The notes: generated by a model from the sequence alone, not told the origin. DNA of 64,000 bases from Shinella sp. SUS2 (GCF_001262505.1 NZ_KQ410734.1:1-64000); one strand, 5' to 3'; shown: positions 44,707 to 53,853, counted from the first letter of the stretch. Numbers and translations: made by a program.

Positions 44707-45249
44707 ATGGTTGTTCTCCACTGGCTTCTCCTGACCTACAAGGTCCCGCCCGATCCGGCCGCAAAGCGGGTGGCGCTGTGGCGGAAGCTGAAGGGGATGG
44801 GAGCGGTCTATCTCCAGAATGGCGTCTGCCTCCTGCCGAAGACCGACGAACATGTGCGCCGCCTGAAGATGATGGAAAACGACATCGCCACGATGGGCGG
44901 CGACGCGGTGATCCTGGAAACCGTGGCACTCGACCGGATGCAGGAGGACAAGGTCATCGTCCGCTTCCAGGCCGATCGCGACGAGCAGTATCGTGAATTC
45001 CTCGGTCGTTGCGCCGAGTTCGAGGTGGAGATCGCCAAGGAAATCGCCATCGAAAAATTTACCTATGCCGAGCTTGAGGAAGAGGATGCCGACCTGAAGA
45101 AGCTTCAGAGCTGGTTCGAGAAGATTCGCAAGCTCGACTTTTATGGCGCTCCGCTGGCCGCGGAGGCCGAGGCACGCCTTCGTGGCTGCGAGACGCTGCT
45201 CGACGGCTATGCGCAGCGTGTCTTCGATGCCCAGCAGGAGAACCGGTGA
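44707..45249 (+). CDS. ChrB N-terminal-domain protein
   Basis: 180 residues. HWLLLTYKVPPDPAAKRVALWRKLKGMGAVYLQNGVCLLP is the ChrB N-domain opening; DRDEQYREFLGRCAEFEVEIAKE and ELEEEDADLKKLQSWFEKIRKLDFYG follow. Full ChrB proteins (about 320 residues) combine this with a C-terminal chromate-regulatory domain; only the N-half is present and no chromate exporter ChrA is in sight. The gene is coupled (TGATG) to an MFS transporter, a pairing often seen. A regulatory or transporter-accessory role is inferred. Confidence 0.85.
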   Translation: MVVLHWLLLTYKVPPDPAAKRVALWRKLKGMGAVYLQNGVCLLPKTDEHVRRLKMMENDIATMGGDAVILETVALDRMQEDKVIVRFQADRDEQYREFLGRCAEFEVEIAKEIAIEKFTYAELEEEDADLKKLQSWFEKIRKLDFYGAPLAAEAEARLRGCETLLDGYAQRVFDAQQENR

Positions 45250-46490
45250 TGGGCACGGCCAAGGCGGGTACGCCGGTGGACGCGGCAGCGACGAGCCGCA
45301 AAGGAGCCGGTTGGCGCGGCATTCCGTCGGGCATATGGGCGCTCGGCTTCGTGTCGATGCTGATGGACGTCTCGTCGGAGATGATTCACGCGCTTCTGCC
45401 GCTCTACATGGTGACGGTTCTTGGCGCCTCGACGCTGGCTGTCGGCATTATCGAGGGCATCGCCGAGGCGACGGCTTCGATCACCAAGATCTTTTCCGGT
45501 GCGCTGAGCGACTGGCTCGGCAAGCGCAAGCTTCTCGCGGTACTCGGCTATGGCCTTGCCGCGCTCACCAAGCCGATCTTTCCCTTGGCATCGACGCTGG
45601 ACTGGATGGTCGCCGCCCGCTTCATCGATCGTATCGGCAAGGGTATCCGCGGTGCGCCGCGCGACGCGCTGGTGGCGGACATCGCGCCGCCCGAACTGCG
45701 CGGCGCCAGCTTCGGCCTGCGCCAGTCGCTTGATACGATCGGGGCCTTCCTGGGGCCACTCCTTGCCATCGCACTGATGTGGTTGACGGCTGACCACTTT
45801 CCGACAGTCTTCTGGGTGGCCGTCGTGCCGGCGTTCCTCTCCGTCGTCGTGCTGATGGTCTTTGTCCGGGAGCCGGAGCGGAAGGACGGTGCGCGCCCTG
45901 TGCGCATGCCCCTTCGGCGAAGCGAACTGGCGCGGCTTGGCGCCAGCTATTGGTGGATCGTCGGCATCGCGGCCGTGTTCACGCTGTCGCGCTTCAGCGA
46001 GGCTTTCCTGATCCTGCGGGCGCAGTCGCTCGACTTGCCGCTTGCAATGGTTCCGGCAGTCCTGGTGCTCATGGCCCTTACCTACTCGCTGTCGGCCTAT
46101 CCTGTCGGGGTGCTTTCCGATCGCATGAACCGTGTCGGCATCCTCATCGCCGGCCTGCTTCTTCTTGTTTTCGCCGATGTCGTGCTGGCGTTTTCAACCG
46201 GCATGGCGTCGCTCGCCGTCGGCGTCGTACTCTGGGGCTTGCACATGGGCTTCACGCAGGGCCTGCTCGCAACCCTTGTCGCGGATGTCGCACCGGCGGA
46301 TTTGCGCGGTACGGCCTTCGGAATGTTCAATCTCGTGACCGGCCTCGCCCTGCTGGCAGCAAGCGTGCTGGCGGGTGCGCTGTGGGACGCTTTTGGGCCG
46401 GAAGCCACCTTCCTTGCCGGCGCGGCCTTTGCATCCGTGACCATCGTCGGGCTTTTGGCGGCGCGGGGGCGTATCGGTGCCAAGGCCTGA
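45249..46490 (+). CDS. MFS transporter paired with ChrB-like protein
   Basis: 413 residues from ATG 45249. Twelve membrane segments; motif A-like GALSDWLGKRKLLAVLG and DRIGKGIRGAPRDALVADIAPPELRGASFGLRQSLDTIGAFLGP are characteristic of the subfamily found beside ChrB-N proteins. Substrate is unknown; with the ChrB partner, a metal oxyanion or stress-related export is one possibility. Confidence 0.9.
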   Translation: MGTAKAGTPVDAAATSRKGAGWRGIPSGIWALGFVSMLMDVSSEMIHALLPLYMVTVLGASTLAVGIIEGIAEATASITKIFSGALSDWLGKRKLLAVLGYGLAALTKPIFPLASTLDWMVAARFIDRIGKGIRGAPRDALVADIAPPELRGASFGLRQSLDTIGAFLGPLLAIALMWLTADHFPTVFWVAVVPAFLSVVVLMVFVREPERKDGARPVRMPLRRSELARLGASYWWIVGIAAVFTLSRFSEAFLILRAQSLDLPLAMVPAVLVLMALTYSLSAYPVGVLSDRMNRVGILIAGLLLLVFADVVLAFSTGMASLAVGVVLWGLHMGFTQGLLATLVADVAPADLRGTAFGMFNLVTGLALLAASVLAGALWDAFGPEATFLAGAAFASVTIVGLLAARGRIGAKA

Positions 46491-46555
46491 TCGCTTCCAG
46501 AGGTGCTGCCCCGCCCGGGCCGGAACAAATCGTGGATATTGCGTCCAGGAGAGGT

Positions 46556-46595
46556 GCTGTCACCCGGCTCGGCAATCCACAAGCCGGGTGACAGC
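46556..46595. terminator. Bidirectional hairpin between MFS and ornithine cyclodeaminase genes
   Basis: Perfect 14-base stem (GCTGTCACCCGGCT with AGCCGGGTGACAGC) around a 12-base loop, between convergent genes. No T-run, but position and stem strength suit a shared transcript end. Confidence 0.65.
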
Positions 46596-46600
46596 GCATA

Positions 46601-47662
46601 TCAGGCTGCGTTGAGCTTCTTCTCGCAGCGCAGCAGCATGCCGTAGAGGTCGCGCGGCTCGTCGGGGTCGGCGAGCAGGTCGAGTTCCACGAACATGCCG
46701 TGCTCGGCGAGCTTCTCCCGCACGTAGCGCAGCGCGGAGAAATCCTCGATGGCGAAGCCGACGCTGTCGAACAGCGTAATCTGGTCGGCGCTTTTGCGGC
46801 CCTCGGTCTCGCCGGTCATGACCTGCCAGAGTTCGATAACGGGGTGCTCGGCCGGCAGCTGCTGGATCTCGCCTTCGATGCGTGTCTGCGGCGGATATTC
46901 GACAAAGATGTCGGAGCGCAGCAGAATGTCCTTGCTGAGCTCGGTCTTGCCGGGGCAGTCGCCGCCGACGGCATTGATGTGCGCGCCGGGGCCGACATGG
47001 TTGTCCGAAAGGATCGTCGCATACTGCTTGTCGGCGGTGACGGTGGTGATGATGTCGGCGCCCTCCACGGCCTCTTCGACCGATCGGCATTCCTCAATGG
47101 TGAAGCCGAGGCCTGCAAGGTTCTGGGCACATTTGCGCGTTGCCGAGGCGTCAATATCGAAAAGGCGCAGCCTGTCGATTCCGAGAAGCGACTTGAATGC
47201 GCGCGCCTGGAATTCGCTCTGCGCGCCGTTGCCGATGATGGCCATGGTGCGAGAATTCGGCCGTGCCAGGTATTTTGCCGCCACCGCCGAGGTCGCGGCG
47301 GTACGCAGCGCGGTCAGGATCGTCATCTCGGTGAGCAGCATCGGATAGCCGTTGCCGACATCCGACAGCACGCCGAAGGCCGTCACGGTCTGCCGGCCGT
47401 CGCGCGTGTTCTTCGGATGGCCGTTGACATATTTGAAGCCATAGAGCGTCCCGTCGCTGGTCGGCATCAGTTCGATGACGCCCTCCTCGGAATGGGAGGC
47501 GACGCGCGGGGTCTTGTCGAAGACCGGCCAACGCCGGAAGTCTTCCTCGATCGTCGCCGCCAGCTCCGTCAGGAACCGGTCGATGCCGACCTTCAATACC
47601 AGCTTCATCATATGGTCCACGCTGACGAACGGAACCACGTTCAATTTCGGATCAGTGTTCAT
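46601..47662 (-). CDS. ocd: Ornithine cyclodeaminase
   Basis: 353 residues from ATG 47662 with GGAGGG upstream. Family features: TSDGTLYGFKYVNGHPKNTRDGRQTVTAFGVL, EMTILTALRTAATSAVAAKYLA, NAD-binding IGNGAQSEFQARAFKSLLGI, INAVGGDCPGKTELSKD. It converts ornithine to proline and ammonia with NAD. It follows the arginase gene on the same strand after 25 bases, giving the standard rhizobial arginine-degradation pair: arginine to ornithine and urea, then proline. Confidence 0.94.
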   Translation of the reverse strand: MNTDPKLNVVPFVSVDHMMKLVLKVGIDRFLTELAATIEEDFRRWPVFDKTPRVASHSEEGVIELMPTSDGTLYGFKYVNGHPKNTRDGRQTVTAFGVLSDVGNGYPMLLTEMTILTALRTAATSAVAAKYLARPNSRTMAIIGNGAQSEFQARAFKSLLGIDRLRLFDIDASATRKCAQNLAGLGFTIEECRSVEEAVEGADIITTVTADKQYATILSDNHVGPGAHINAVGGDCPGKTELSKDILLRSDIFVEYPPQTRIEGEIQQLPAEHPVIELWQVMTGETEGRKSADQITLFDSVGFAIEDFSALRYVREKLAEHGMFVELDLLADPDEPRDLYGMLLRCEKKLNAA

Positions 47663-47687
47663 TTTCCCTCCAGAAGAACAGCCGGGC

Positions 47688-48608
47688 TCAGCCTGCAAGC
47701 GTCGGGCGATCCATCACCCGCTTGCCCATCAGGCTGGCAACAAGATCGACGAGCAGCTTCGCAGTCTTGCCGCGCTCGTCGAGGAACGGATTGAGTTCGA
47801 CGATGTCGAGGCTCGTCACCAGGTCGCTGTCGTGCAGCATTTCCATGATCAGGTGCGCCTCGCGGAAAGTCGCCCCGCCCGGCACCGTGGTGCCGACGGC
47901 CGGTGCGATATCGGGCTCCAGGAAGTCGACGTCGAAGCTCACATGCAGGAGGCCGTTTGCAGCCCGAACCCGCTCGATGAAGGTGCGCACGAGGACGGCG
48001 ACGCCGTGTTCGTCGATGACACGCATGTCGTGGACCGTGATGCCGGTCTTGCGGATCGCGACCTGTTCAGCGGGATCGACGCTGCGAATGCCGATCATGC
48101 AGACATTTTCCGGGGGTACGGCATGGGCGAGCGGCGGGAAATAACCTTCAAAGCCTGCCTGGCCGGTATAGTAGGCAACGGGCGTGCCGTGCAGGTTGCC
48201 GCTGGCGGTGGTCTCAAGGCTGTGGAAATCAGTGTGGGCGTCCAGCCAGAGCACGAAGAGCGGCCGGCCCTGTTCGGCGGCGCGGCGTGCCAGACCCGGA
48301 ACGGTGCCGGCGGAGATCGCATGGTCGCCACCGAGGAAGATCGGCATGCCGGCCTTGCTGTGCTCGTAGGCGGCGGCAGACAGCGCCTCCACCCAGGCGA
48401 CCGTCTCGCCGAGATGGTGCACGGCAGCGTTCGGGTGCGGCATCTCGTCGAAGGCGCGGGGCGTAAGGTTGCCGGTGTCCTTCACCGTATGGCCAAGCTC
48501 CTCCAGCGCGGTGCGAAGGCCGGCGATGCGAAGGGCGCTCGGCCCCATCTCGCAGCCAAGCTGTCCTGCACCGATTTGCAAGGGGGCGCCGATCAGCGTG
48601 CACTCCAT
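47688..48608 (-). CDS. argI: Arginase
   Basis: 306 residues. Manganese motifs are intact: GGDHAIS, DAHTDFHS and SFDVDFLEPDIAP. It hydrolyses arginine to ornithine and urea. First gene of the arginase/ornithine cyclodeaminase operon; it diverges from the AsnC/Lrp-type regulator at 48728 across about 120 bases, which presumably activates it on arginine or ornithine as in Agrobacterium and Brucella. Length is normal for bacterial arginases. Confidence 0.95.
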   Translation of the reverse strand: MECTLIGAPLQIGAGQLGCEMGPSALRIAGLRTALEELGHTVKDTGNLTPRAFDEMPHPNAAVHHLGETVAWVEALSAAAYEHSKAGMPIFLGGDHAISAGTVPGLARRAAEQGRPLFVLWLDAHTDFHSLETTASGNLHGTPVAYYTGQAGFEGYFPPLAHAVPPENVCMIGIRSVDPAEQVAIRKTGITVHDMRVIDEHGVAVLVRTFIERVRAANGLLHVSFDVDFLEPDIAPAVGTTVPGGATFREAHLIMEMLHDSDLVTSLDIVELNPFLDERGKTAKLLVDLVASLMGKRVMDRPTLAG

Positions 48609-48672
48609 GACGTACTCCTTATTGGTTTTCCAAATTCTAGAAGCCTTGAACGGCAGATTGAATATTGAATTT

Positions 48673-48690
48673 TGGCATCTCGGAATGCCA
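48673..48690. promoter_or_regulatory. Candidate AsnC/Lrp operator TGGCAT-N6-ATGCCA
   Basis: Perfect 6-base dyad with 6-base spacing between the divergent arginase and regulator genes, flanked by ATTGAATATTGAAT on one side. The layout matches AsnC/Lrp sites, and it is 38 bases before the regulator ATG. Confidence 0.5.
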
Positions 48691-48727
48691 TATTGACCAT
48701 AATGGAAAGCCGAGGAGCCAGATTGGC

Positions 48728-49165
48728 ATGGACGAGCTCGACCAGAAGATCGTGACGCTGCTGCGCGGCAACGGGCGCCGGAGCGTTTCGGATCTCGCTT
48801 TGGAAACCGGGGCGTCGCGGGCGACCGTGCGCGCGCGCATCGAGCGGATGGAGCAGGACGGCACGATTCTCGGCTATACGGTGATGCTGCGCGCCGATGC
48901 TCTCGAAGATGTCGTTCGCGGCGTGATGACGATCGAGATCGAAGGCCATGTAACCGACCGCGTGATCCGTACGCTCGGTGGCTTCGCGGAGATTTCGCAG
49001 ATCCACACGACGAACGGCCGCTGGGACCTGCTGGTGGAACTGAGCGCCTCGAGCCTTGCCGAGTTCGACGCCGTCCTGCGCAAGATCCGCCTCGTGCCGG
49101 GCATCACGGGCAGTGAAACGAGCATCCTCCTCTCCACGCCGCGTTCGACGAGGGCGAAACTGTAG
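48728..49165 (+). CDS. AsnC/Lrp-family regulator (ArgR-type of arginine catabolism)
   Basis: 145 residues from ATG 48728. DELDQKIVTLLRGNGRRSVSDLALETGASRATVRARIERMEQDGTILGY is the AsnC DNA-binding part, followed by a RAM effector domain (GGFAEISQIHTTNGRWDLLVELSASSLAEFDAVLRKIRLVPGITGSETSILLS). Divergent from arginase; by analogy to rhizobial ArgR it activates arginase/ocd in response to arginine or ornithine. Confidence 0.93.
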   Translation: MDELDQKIVTLLRGNGRRSVSDLALETGASRATVRARIERMEQDGTILGYTVMLRADALEDVVRGVMTIEIEGHVTDRVIRTLGGFAEISQIHTTNGRWDLLVELSASSLAEFDAVLRKIRLVPGITGSETSILLSTPRSTRAKL

Positions 49166-49206
49166 AAGCCGGCCCACGCGCAGTCGCCTGTGTGGGCCTT
49201 CTTCTT
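49166..49206. terminator. Bidirectional terminator between AsnC and GNAT genes
   Basis: Stem GGCCCAC (49171-49177) pairs with GTGGGCC (49192-49198), extended by GAAG/CTTC outside; downstream TTCTTCTTAA gives a T-rich tail for the regulator transcript. Confidence 0.7.
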
Positions 49207-49741
49207 AACCGCCTGCGTGCGGCGCGGTGGCCCTGGAGAGTTCGGTTCTCAACAGGCTCATGATGGCAGTGTCCCAGCGCTCGCCCTCGACGCGGGCGGA
49301 TGCTCTGCGGACCCCTTCCAGAGTGAAGCCCAGCGCTTCATAGGTGCGGATGGCCGGCGTGTTCCAGGTGAATACGTTCAGTTCCAGCCGTTCAATCGCC
49401 TGGAAGCCGAAGGCCTTGTCGATCGCCAGCGCGATCATCCGGCCGGCAAGACGCCGGCCGCGCATTTCCGGCGCGATGGCCACGCGACCGAGCACGACGT
49501 TGCCGTTGCGCCAGTCGAAGGCAAGCTGGACATGGCCCGCCAGCTCACCGTCGAACACTGCCGTCCAGCAGAGCCGGGCCGGCGGATCGGATCTGCCTTC
49601 CGCCAGCATCCGTTCGAGCTGACCGTGCGACAGGGGAAATTCCAGAAGGGGACCACCCCATTGCACGAGATCGGCATAGCTTGGAAACCAGCCGAGAAGA
49701 GGAGTGAAATGAGTGGGTGCGAACGGAACCAGCGCCATCAT
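49205..49741 (-). CDS. GNAT-family N-acetyltransferase (RimJ/RimL-like)
   Basis: 178 residues. Acetyl-CoA motif area RVAIAPEMRGRRLAGRMIALAIDKAFGF and RLELNVFTWNTPAIRTYEALGFTLEGVRR are typical. ATG at 49741 or 49738, overlapping the GST stop, so co-translated with the GST. Substrate unknown; could acetylate an amine from the neighbouring ectoine-like pathway, but there is no direct evidence. Confidence 0.9.
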   Translation of the reverse strand: MMALVPFAPTHFTPLLGWFPSYADLVQWGGPLLEFPLSHGQLERMLAEGRSDPPARLCWTAVFDGELAGHVQLAFDWRNGNVVLGRVAIAPEMRGRRLAGRMIALAIDKAFGFQAIERLELNVFTWNTPAIRTYEALGFTLEGVRRASARVEGERWDTAIMSLLRTELSRATAPHAGG

Positions 49742-50385
49742 GCGGAGGCTGCGGTGAACACCGCCCGTTGTGCGTCGAAGGCCCGCGTGTAGGCGGGGCG
49801 ATCCTTGCCGCGGGTGATGTAGGCGGAGAGGCGCGGATAGTCCTCAAGGACGCCCGATCCCTCCAGCCGGCGCAGAACGGTCACCATGAGAAGGTCGCCG
49901 GCGCTGAAGGCGCCGTCGAGCCAGTCCGCATCGCCGAGCCGGCGGGAGAGCGCGTCCAGCCGTGTGCGGATACGGCTTTCCAGGATTGGCAGACGTTCCG
50001 CATACCAGGGTTTGTCGCGCTCGGTGTAGGTCGGCATTTCCCGGTCGAGGATCGGCGGCTCGATGGTGTTCAGTGCGGCGAACATCCAGCTGATCGCGCG
50101 TGCCCGGGCGTCGGCGTCCTCCGGCAGCAGGCCAGCATGGCGCTCCGCGATATGGAATACGATGCCTCCCGTTTCGAACAGGGCGAGATCGCCGTCCTCA
50201 TAGGTCGGGATTTGTCCGAAGGGTTGAAGCGCGAGATGCGCCGGCTCCTTCATGTCCTTGAACGTGAGGAGACGGACCGCGTAGGGCTGGCCCACCTCCT
50301 CGAGCGCCCAGCGAACGCGCATGTCGCGCGCAAGACCCCGACCGCGATCAGGCGATTGGGCAAAGGCCGTTATGGTGATCGTCAT
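49738..50385 (-). CDS. Glutathione S-transferase
   Basis: 215 residues from ATG 50385. N-terminal thioredoxin-fold opening ITITAFAQSPDRGRGLARDMRVRWALEEVGQPY and QIPTYEDGDLALFETGGIVFHIAE (cis-Pro and glutathione-binding ES/ET), then a helical C-domain with DWLDGAFSAGDLLMVTVLRRLE. Cytosolic conjugation or isomerisation. Separated from the M20 gene by 240 gene-free bases, so it may have its own promoter. Confidence 0.92.
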   Translation of the reverse strand: MTITITAFAQSPDRGRGLARDMRVRWALEEVGQPYAVRLLTFKDMKEPAHLALQPFGQIPTYEDGDLALFETGGIVFHIAERHAGLLPEDADARARAISWMFAALNTIEPPILDREMPTYTERDKPWYAERLPILESRIRTRLDALSRRLGDADWLDGAFSAGDLLMVTVLRRLEGSGVLEDYPRLSAYITRGKDRPAYTRAFDAQRAVFTAASA

Positions 50386-50624
50386 GTTGTCCTCCATAGC
50401 ATGTCTGCATGAAGACGAACGGCAGGCCGGAATTCCGACACCCTGCCGTGGTGCTTTTGTGGCGCCGATCATGTGCCTGCGGCTTGACGGTATGCTGTTT
50501 GCTGCAGATCGGAAAGCCGGCATGCCGTCAGATGAGCGGTGCCGAAGGCATTCCGCCGGAGCGTGCAAACGGCACGCCGCCCTTGGCGCGGCAAGGCTGA
50601 CCGGACGACAGGCCTGCGTCTTCC

Positions 50625-51821
50625 TCATTCCATCGTCTTGAGGAAGGTTTCGGCTGTGGCGCAGAGCACCGCCGCACCCTGCGGCAGGGCGGCCTCGTCG
50701 ATGCGGAACTGCGGGTGGTGAAGGGGGTATATGGCACCGGCCTGCTCGTTGCGAATGCCGAGGCGGAAATAGACCGACGGGCATTTCTCGCTGTAGAAGG
50801 CGAAGTCGTCGGCGGCGGTCCATCCGGGCGCCGACAGCACGTTGTCCGCTCCGACGATCGCCCTGCCGGCCTGGCGGACGATCTCGACCATTTCCGGCGC
50901 GTTGATGACTGGCGGCTCACCCCGTTGCAGATCGACCGTGACGGTTGCGCCATGCGCCGCCGCCACCCCTTCAAGGAGCTGCCGCAGCCGGCGCCAGGCC
51001 TTCTGCCGGGTTTCCTCGTGGCCGCTGCGGATGGTGCCTTTCAGTCGGGCCTCGGCAGCGATCACGTTGTAGGCGCCGCCGCCCTCGATGCCGGTGACGG
51101 AAATCACCAGGGGATCGTAGGGATCGATTTCCCGCGCGACGATCTTCTGCAACTCTGTCACCATCGTGCAGGCGACGGCGATGGCATCGATGCCGTCGGA
51201 GGGCCTTGCGGCATGTGCGGAGTTTCCGGTCACGACGATGTCGAAAATATCGCAGGCGAGCGTATAGGGGCCGGCGCCGACCGCGATCCTGCCGGTCGGC
51301 GTATAGGGATCGACATGGATGCCGATCGCTGCGTCGACATCGTCGAGAAGACCCTCCGCGACGACCCGCCGTCCACCGAGCGGTTCCGCCTCCTCGGCGG
51401 GCTGGAAGATCAGCCGCACGGTGCCACTGAAGGATTGTCTGCGCCTGTCCAGCAGGACGGCGGCGGCATAGCCCATGGCTGCGTGCGCGTCATGGCCACA
51501 GGCATGCATCACGCCCGGCTTTTCGGAGGTGAACGGCTCGCCCGACATTTCCTTGATCGGCAGCGCATCGATATCGGCGCGGATGACGACCTTGCGGTTC
51601 GAGGGGCCAGCGGTGCCCGCGATATCGACGGCCAGTCCGAAGCCGGCGACCGGCCGGACCGGGCCGAGGCCCACCTCTTCCAGCGCGTGCTTCAAATAGG
51701 CCTGCGTCTCGCGCTCCGCATTGGAAAGCTCGGGATTGCGGTGGAGATGGCGCCGGATTTCGATCATCCGGCGCGCGAGGGCCGCGTCCACTGCCGCCGT
51801 GTCGGGCTCAGGCCTTGACAT
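50625..51821 (-). CDS. M20 family deacylase, candidate N-acetyl-diaminobutyrate deacetylase (DoeB2-like)
   Basis: 398 residues. Metal motif ACGHDAHAAMG, RADIDALP, and the catalytic Glu in QPAEEAEPLGG define M20 amidohydrolases (hippurate/AmaB type). It overlaps the DoeA-like gene by 14 bases, so both act in one pathway. After DoeA opens ectoine to N-acetyl-diaminobutyrate, a deacetylase is needed; the usual DoeB/EutE is absent and an M20 enzyme is known to fill that place in some genomes (from memory, named DoeB2). The assignment is therefore inferred from context. Confidence 0.85.
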   Translation of the reverse strand: MSRPEPDTAAVDAALARRMIEIRRHLHRNPELSNAERETQAYLKHALEEVGLGPVRPVAGFGLAVDIAGTAGPSNRKVVIRADIDALPIKEMSGEPFTSEKPGVMHACGHDAHAAMGYAAAVLLDRRRQSFSGTVRLIFQPAEEAEPLGGRRVVAEGLLDDVDAAIGIHVDPYTPTGRIAVGAGPYTLACDIFDIVVTGNSAHAARPSDGIDAIAVACTMVTELQKIVAREIDPYDPLVISVTGIEGGGAYNVIAAEARLKGTIRSGHEETRQKAWRRLRQLLEGVAAAHGATVTVDLQRGEPPVINAPEMVEIVRQAGRAIVGADNVLSAPGWTAADDFAFYSEKCPSVYFRLGIRNEQAGAIYPLHHPQFRIDEAALPQGAAVLCATAETFLKTME

Positions 51822-52986
51822 GAATGTCCCGGGGGAAGTTGGTCAGCGTCTCGCAGCCGGTTTCGGTGACGAGGATCGTCTCGCTGACCTCGATGCCCCA
51901 GCCGTCCATCCACATGCCGAGGATGGAGTGCAGCACGTTGCCCGGCTTCAGGATGGTCGTGTCACCCGGGCGCAGGCTGATCGTGTGCTCGCCCCAATCC
52001 GGCGGATAGGCGACGCCGATCGAGTATCCGATGCGCGATTCCTTCTTGAGGCCGTGGCGCTCGATCACCTTGCGCCAGCTCGCTTCCACCGCCTCGGCCG
52101 TCACGCCTGGTCCGATGCTGGCAAGAACGGCTTCCATGCCCTCGAGAACCGCCTTGCTCGTGTCGTTCACCTTGACCGGCATTTTGCCGAGCTGGAGGGT
52201 TCGTGCAAGGCCGGCCGTATAGCGGCGCACGACACCGGCAAGTTCCAGCGCGACGGTCTCGTTCTCTCCGAAACGCCGGTCGCTCCACATGACATGGGGC
52301 GCGGAGGCGTTTTCGCCGGCGAGAATGGTCGGGGGCAGGGCGGTGATGTCGCCGGCAAAGTCCGGCGCGCCTGCAACCTGCGCCGCCTGAATTTTGGCGA
52401 TGGCATCGCATTCGCGCACGCCGGGCGCGATGGTGTCATAGGCAGCGCGCACCGCGGCCTCGGCAAGGCGTGAGGCCTTGCGCAGATAATCGACCTCGGC
52501 CGGCGACTTGACGCTGCGGATCCAGTTCACCAGCAGGTCGGCATCGTGGAAGGTGGCGTTTGGCAGGCCTGCTGTGAGGCGGGCATGGGCCTTTGGCGAA
52601 TAGTAATAGGCTTCCAGCTCGATGCCGATATTGCCGCGGCCCCAACCCTTCCGGCTGATCCAGGCAGCGATCCAGTCCATCGGGTGACGGTCGGCCCGCT
52701 GGACGTGGTCCTCGGGGAAGCCGACGATGTTTTCCGGTTTCATCCAGGCTGTCAGCAGGCCGCCGGCGGCATCCATGGCGCGGCCGATCCAGACGGGTTC
52801 CTCGTCGGCGAGCGGTACCAGCACGACCTGGGGCGTATAGAAGGACCAGCCGTCATAACCGGTGATGTAGTGCTGGTTGGCGACATCGTTGACGACGAGG
52901 AGATCGAGATTGCGTTGCGCCATCTCCGCGCGGATGGCCTGGAGCCGGGCTCTGTATTCGGAAAGGGCGAAGGGAAGTTCGATCAT
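51808..52986 (-). CDS. doeA: Ectoine hydrolase DoeA-like (M24 creatinase fold)
   Basis: 392 residues from ATG 52986. IELPFALSEYRARLQAIRAEMAQRNLDLLVVNDVANQHYITGYDGWSFYTPQVVL is the DoeA/EutD opening. M24 core follows with SVKSPAEVDYLRKASRLAEAAVRAAYDTIAPG, ESRIGYSIGVAYPPDWGEHTISLR and GWGIEVSETILVTE. DoeA opens the ectoine ring to N-acetyl-L-2,4-diaminobutyrate; its size fits. Next to EutA-like and MocR genes, which supports ectoine or a close compound. No ectoine uptake (ehu) genes are in the window. Confidence 0.88.
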   Translation of the reverse strand: MIELPFALSEYRARLQAIRAEMAQRNLDLLVVNDVANQHYITGYDGWSFYTPQVVLVPLADEEPVWIGRAMDAAGGLLTAWMKPENIVGFPEDHVQRADRHPMDWIAAWISRKGWGRGNIGIELEAYYYSPKAHARLTAGLPNATFHDADLLVNWIRSVKSPAEVDYLRKASRLAEAAVRAAYDTIAPGVRECDAIAKIQAAQVAGAPDFAGDITALPPTILAGENASAPHVMWSDRRFGENETVALELAGVVRRYTAGLARTLQLGKMPVKVNDTSKAVLEGMEAVLASIGPGVTAEAVEASWRKVIERHGLKKESRIGYSIGVAYPPDWGEHTISLRPGDTTILKPGNVLHSILGMWMDGWGIEVSETILVTETGCETLTNFPRDIHVKA

Positions 52987-53018
52987 GAGGAGGCATCCTG
53001 ATTGGCGGAACTGGAGTG

Positions 53019-53771
53019 TCAGGCGGTCGCGAGCAGGCGGCTTGCGGCCCTGGGGTCGGGCGCGACACCGCATTGTCGCAGGCTGGCCCAGGCGGCCGCC
53101 AGATTGCTGGTGACGACCGGCAGGCCGGTTTGCCGTTCGATCTCGGGGGTGCATTGTGCCGCCCGCAGTGCCGTGCAGGCGATGAAAAGAGCGTCGGTAC
53201 CGGCTGCGGCGATGTGTGCCGCCAGCCGGATGATCTCGGCCTGCGGCAGGCGGGCCATGTCGCGGTCGTCCTCCATGCCGAGGCAGGCGAGGCGATCGAC
53301 GCCAAAGCCGTTCGCCTCGAAATAGGCCTGCATGGGTTCGGCCGTCTGGCGGATGTAAGGTGTCAGGATGCTGATGCGTCGTGCTTTCAGGGCGCGTAGC
53401 GCCAGGACGGCGGCGCCGGCCGGCGTGATGACCGTGGCGCCCGGCTTGCCCTCGCGGATGGCGGCTGTGACAGCCTCCTCGCCGATGATGACCGAGGCCG
53501 AGGTGCAGCCGTAGACGATGGCGTCGAGCTCTTCGTCCGGCAAAAGCAGGGTGGCGGCAGCAGAAAGGTGGGGATGCATCGCGCGGAGGTTTTCCGGCGT
53601 CGTGGGGTTCGCATAGCCGACGCGCGTTACATGAACGGCGATGCCGTCGCTGGCGACGAGGCGCCGGAAATCCGCTTCCACCGTATGGTCCGTGGCAAGC
53701 GCGATCAGGCCGATGCGTCGGGCCGTGGCACGGGCCTCCAAGGTTGATTGATGCTGGATCTCCTCGATCAT
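53019..53771 (-). CDS. eutA: EutA-like Asp/Glu racemase-superfamily protein
   Basis: 250 residues from ATG 53771. ATARRIGLIALATDHTVEADFRRL, then cysteine-containing YGCTSASVIIGEE and FIACTALRAAQ give the two catalytic Cys of the racemase/arylmalonate-decarboxylase superfamily. Found in ectoine-utilisation operons as EutA, whose precise reaction is not settled. Lies 32 bases before doeA on the same strand. Confidence 0.85.
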   Translation of the reverse strand: MIEEIQHQSTLEARATARRIGLIALATDHTVEADFRRLVASDGIAVHVTRVGYANPTTPENLRAMHPHLSAAATLLLPDEELDAIVYGCTSASVIIGEEAVTAAIREGKPGATVITPAGAAVLALRALKARRISILTPYIRQTAEPMQAYFEANGFGVDRLACLGMEDDRDMARLPQAEIIRLAAHIAAAGTDALFIACTALRAAQCTPEIERQTGLPVVTSNLAAAWASLRQCGVAPDPRAASRLLATA

Positions 53772-53821
53772 GCACGCTCCGCCATAGTCTTGTGCAGGGC
53801 ATTCAGCCGTGGGAGGAAATG

Positions 53822-53853
53822 CATGTCAATCTGGGAAAAAGACACATGTCAAT
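53822..53853. promoter_or_regulatory. Direct repeat CATGTCAAT x2 before the eutA-like gene
   Basis: Two copies of CATGTCAAT at 53822-53830 and 53845-53853 (23 bases start to start, about two helix turns) inside the 138-base gap between the MocR-type regulator and the eutA-like gene. Direct repeats at such spacing suit a MocR-type regulator; speculative. Confidence 0.35.

Noticed and set aside
46601-47662. Reading ornithine cyclodeaminase as EutC of ectoine degradation
   Set aside because: It is in an operon with arginase and an AsnC regulator, which is the standard arginine-catabolic arrangement.
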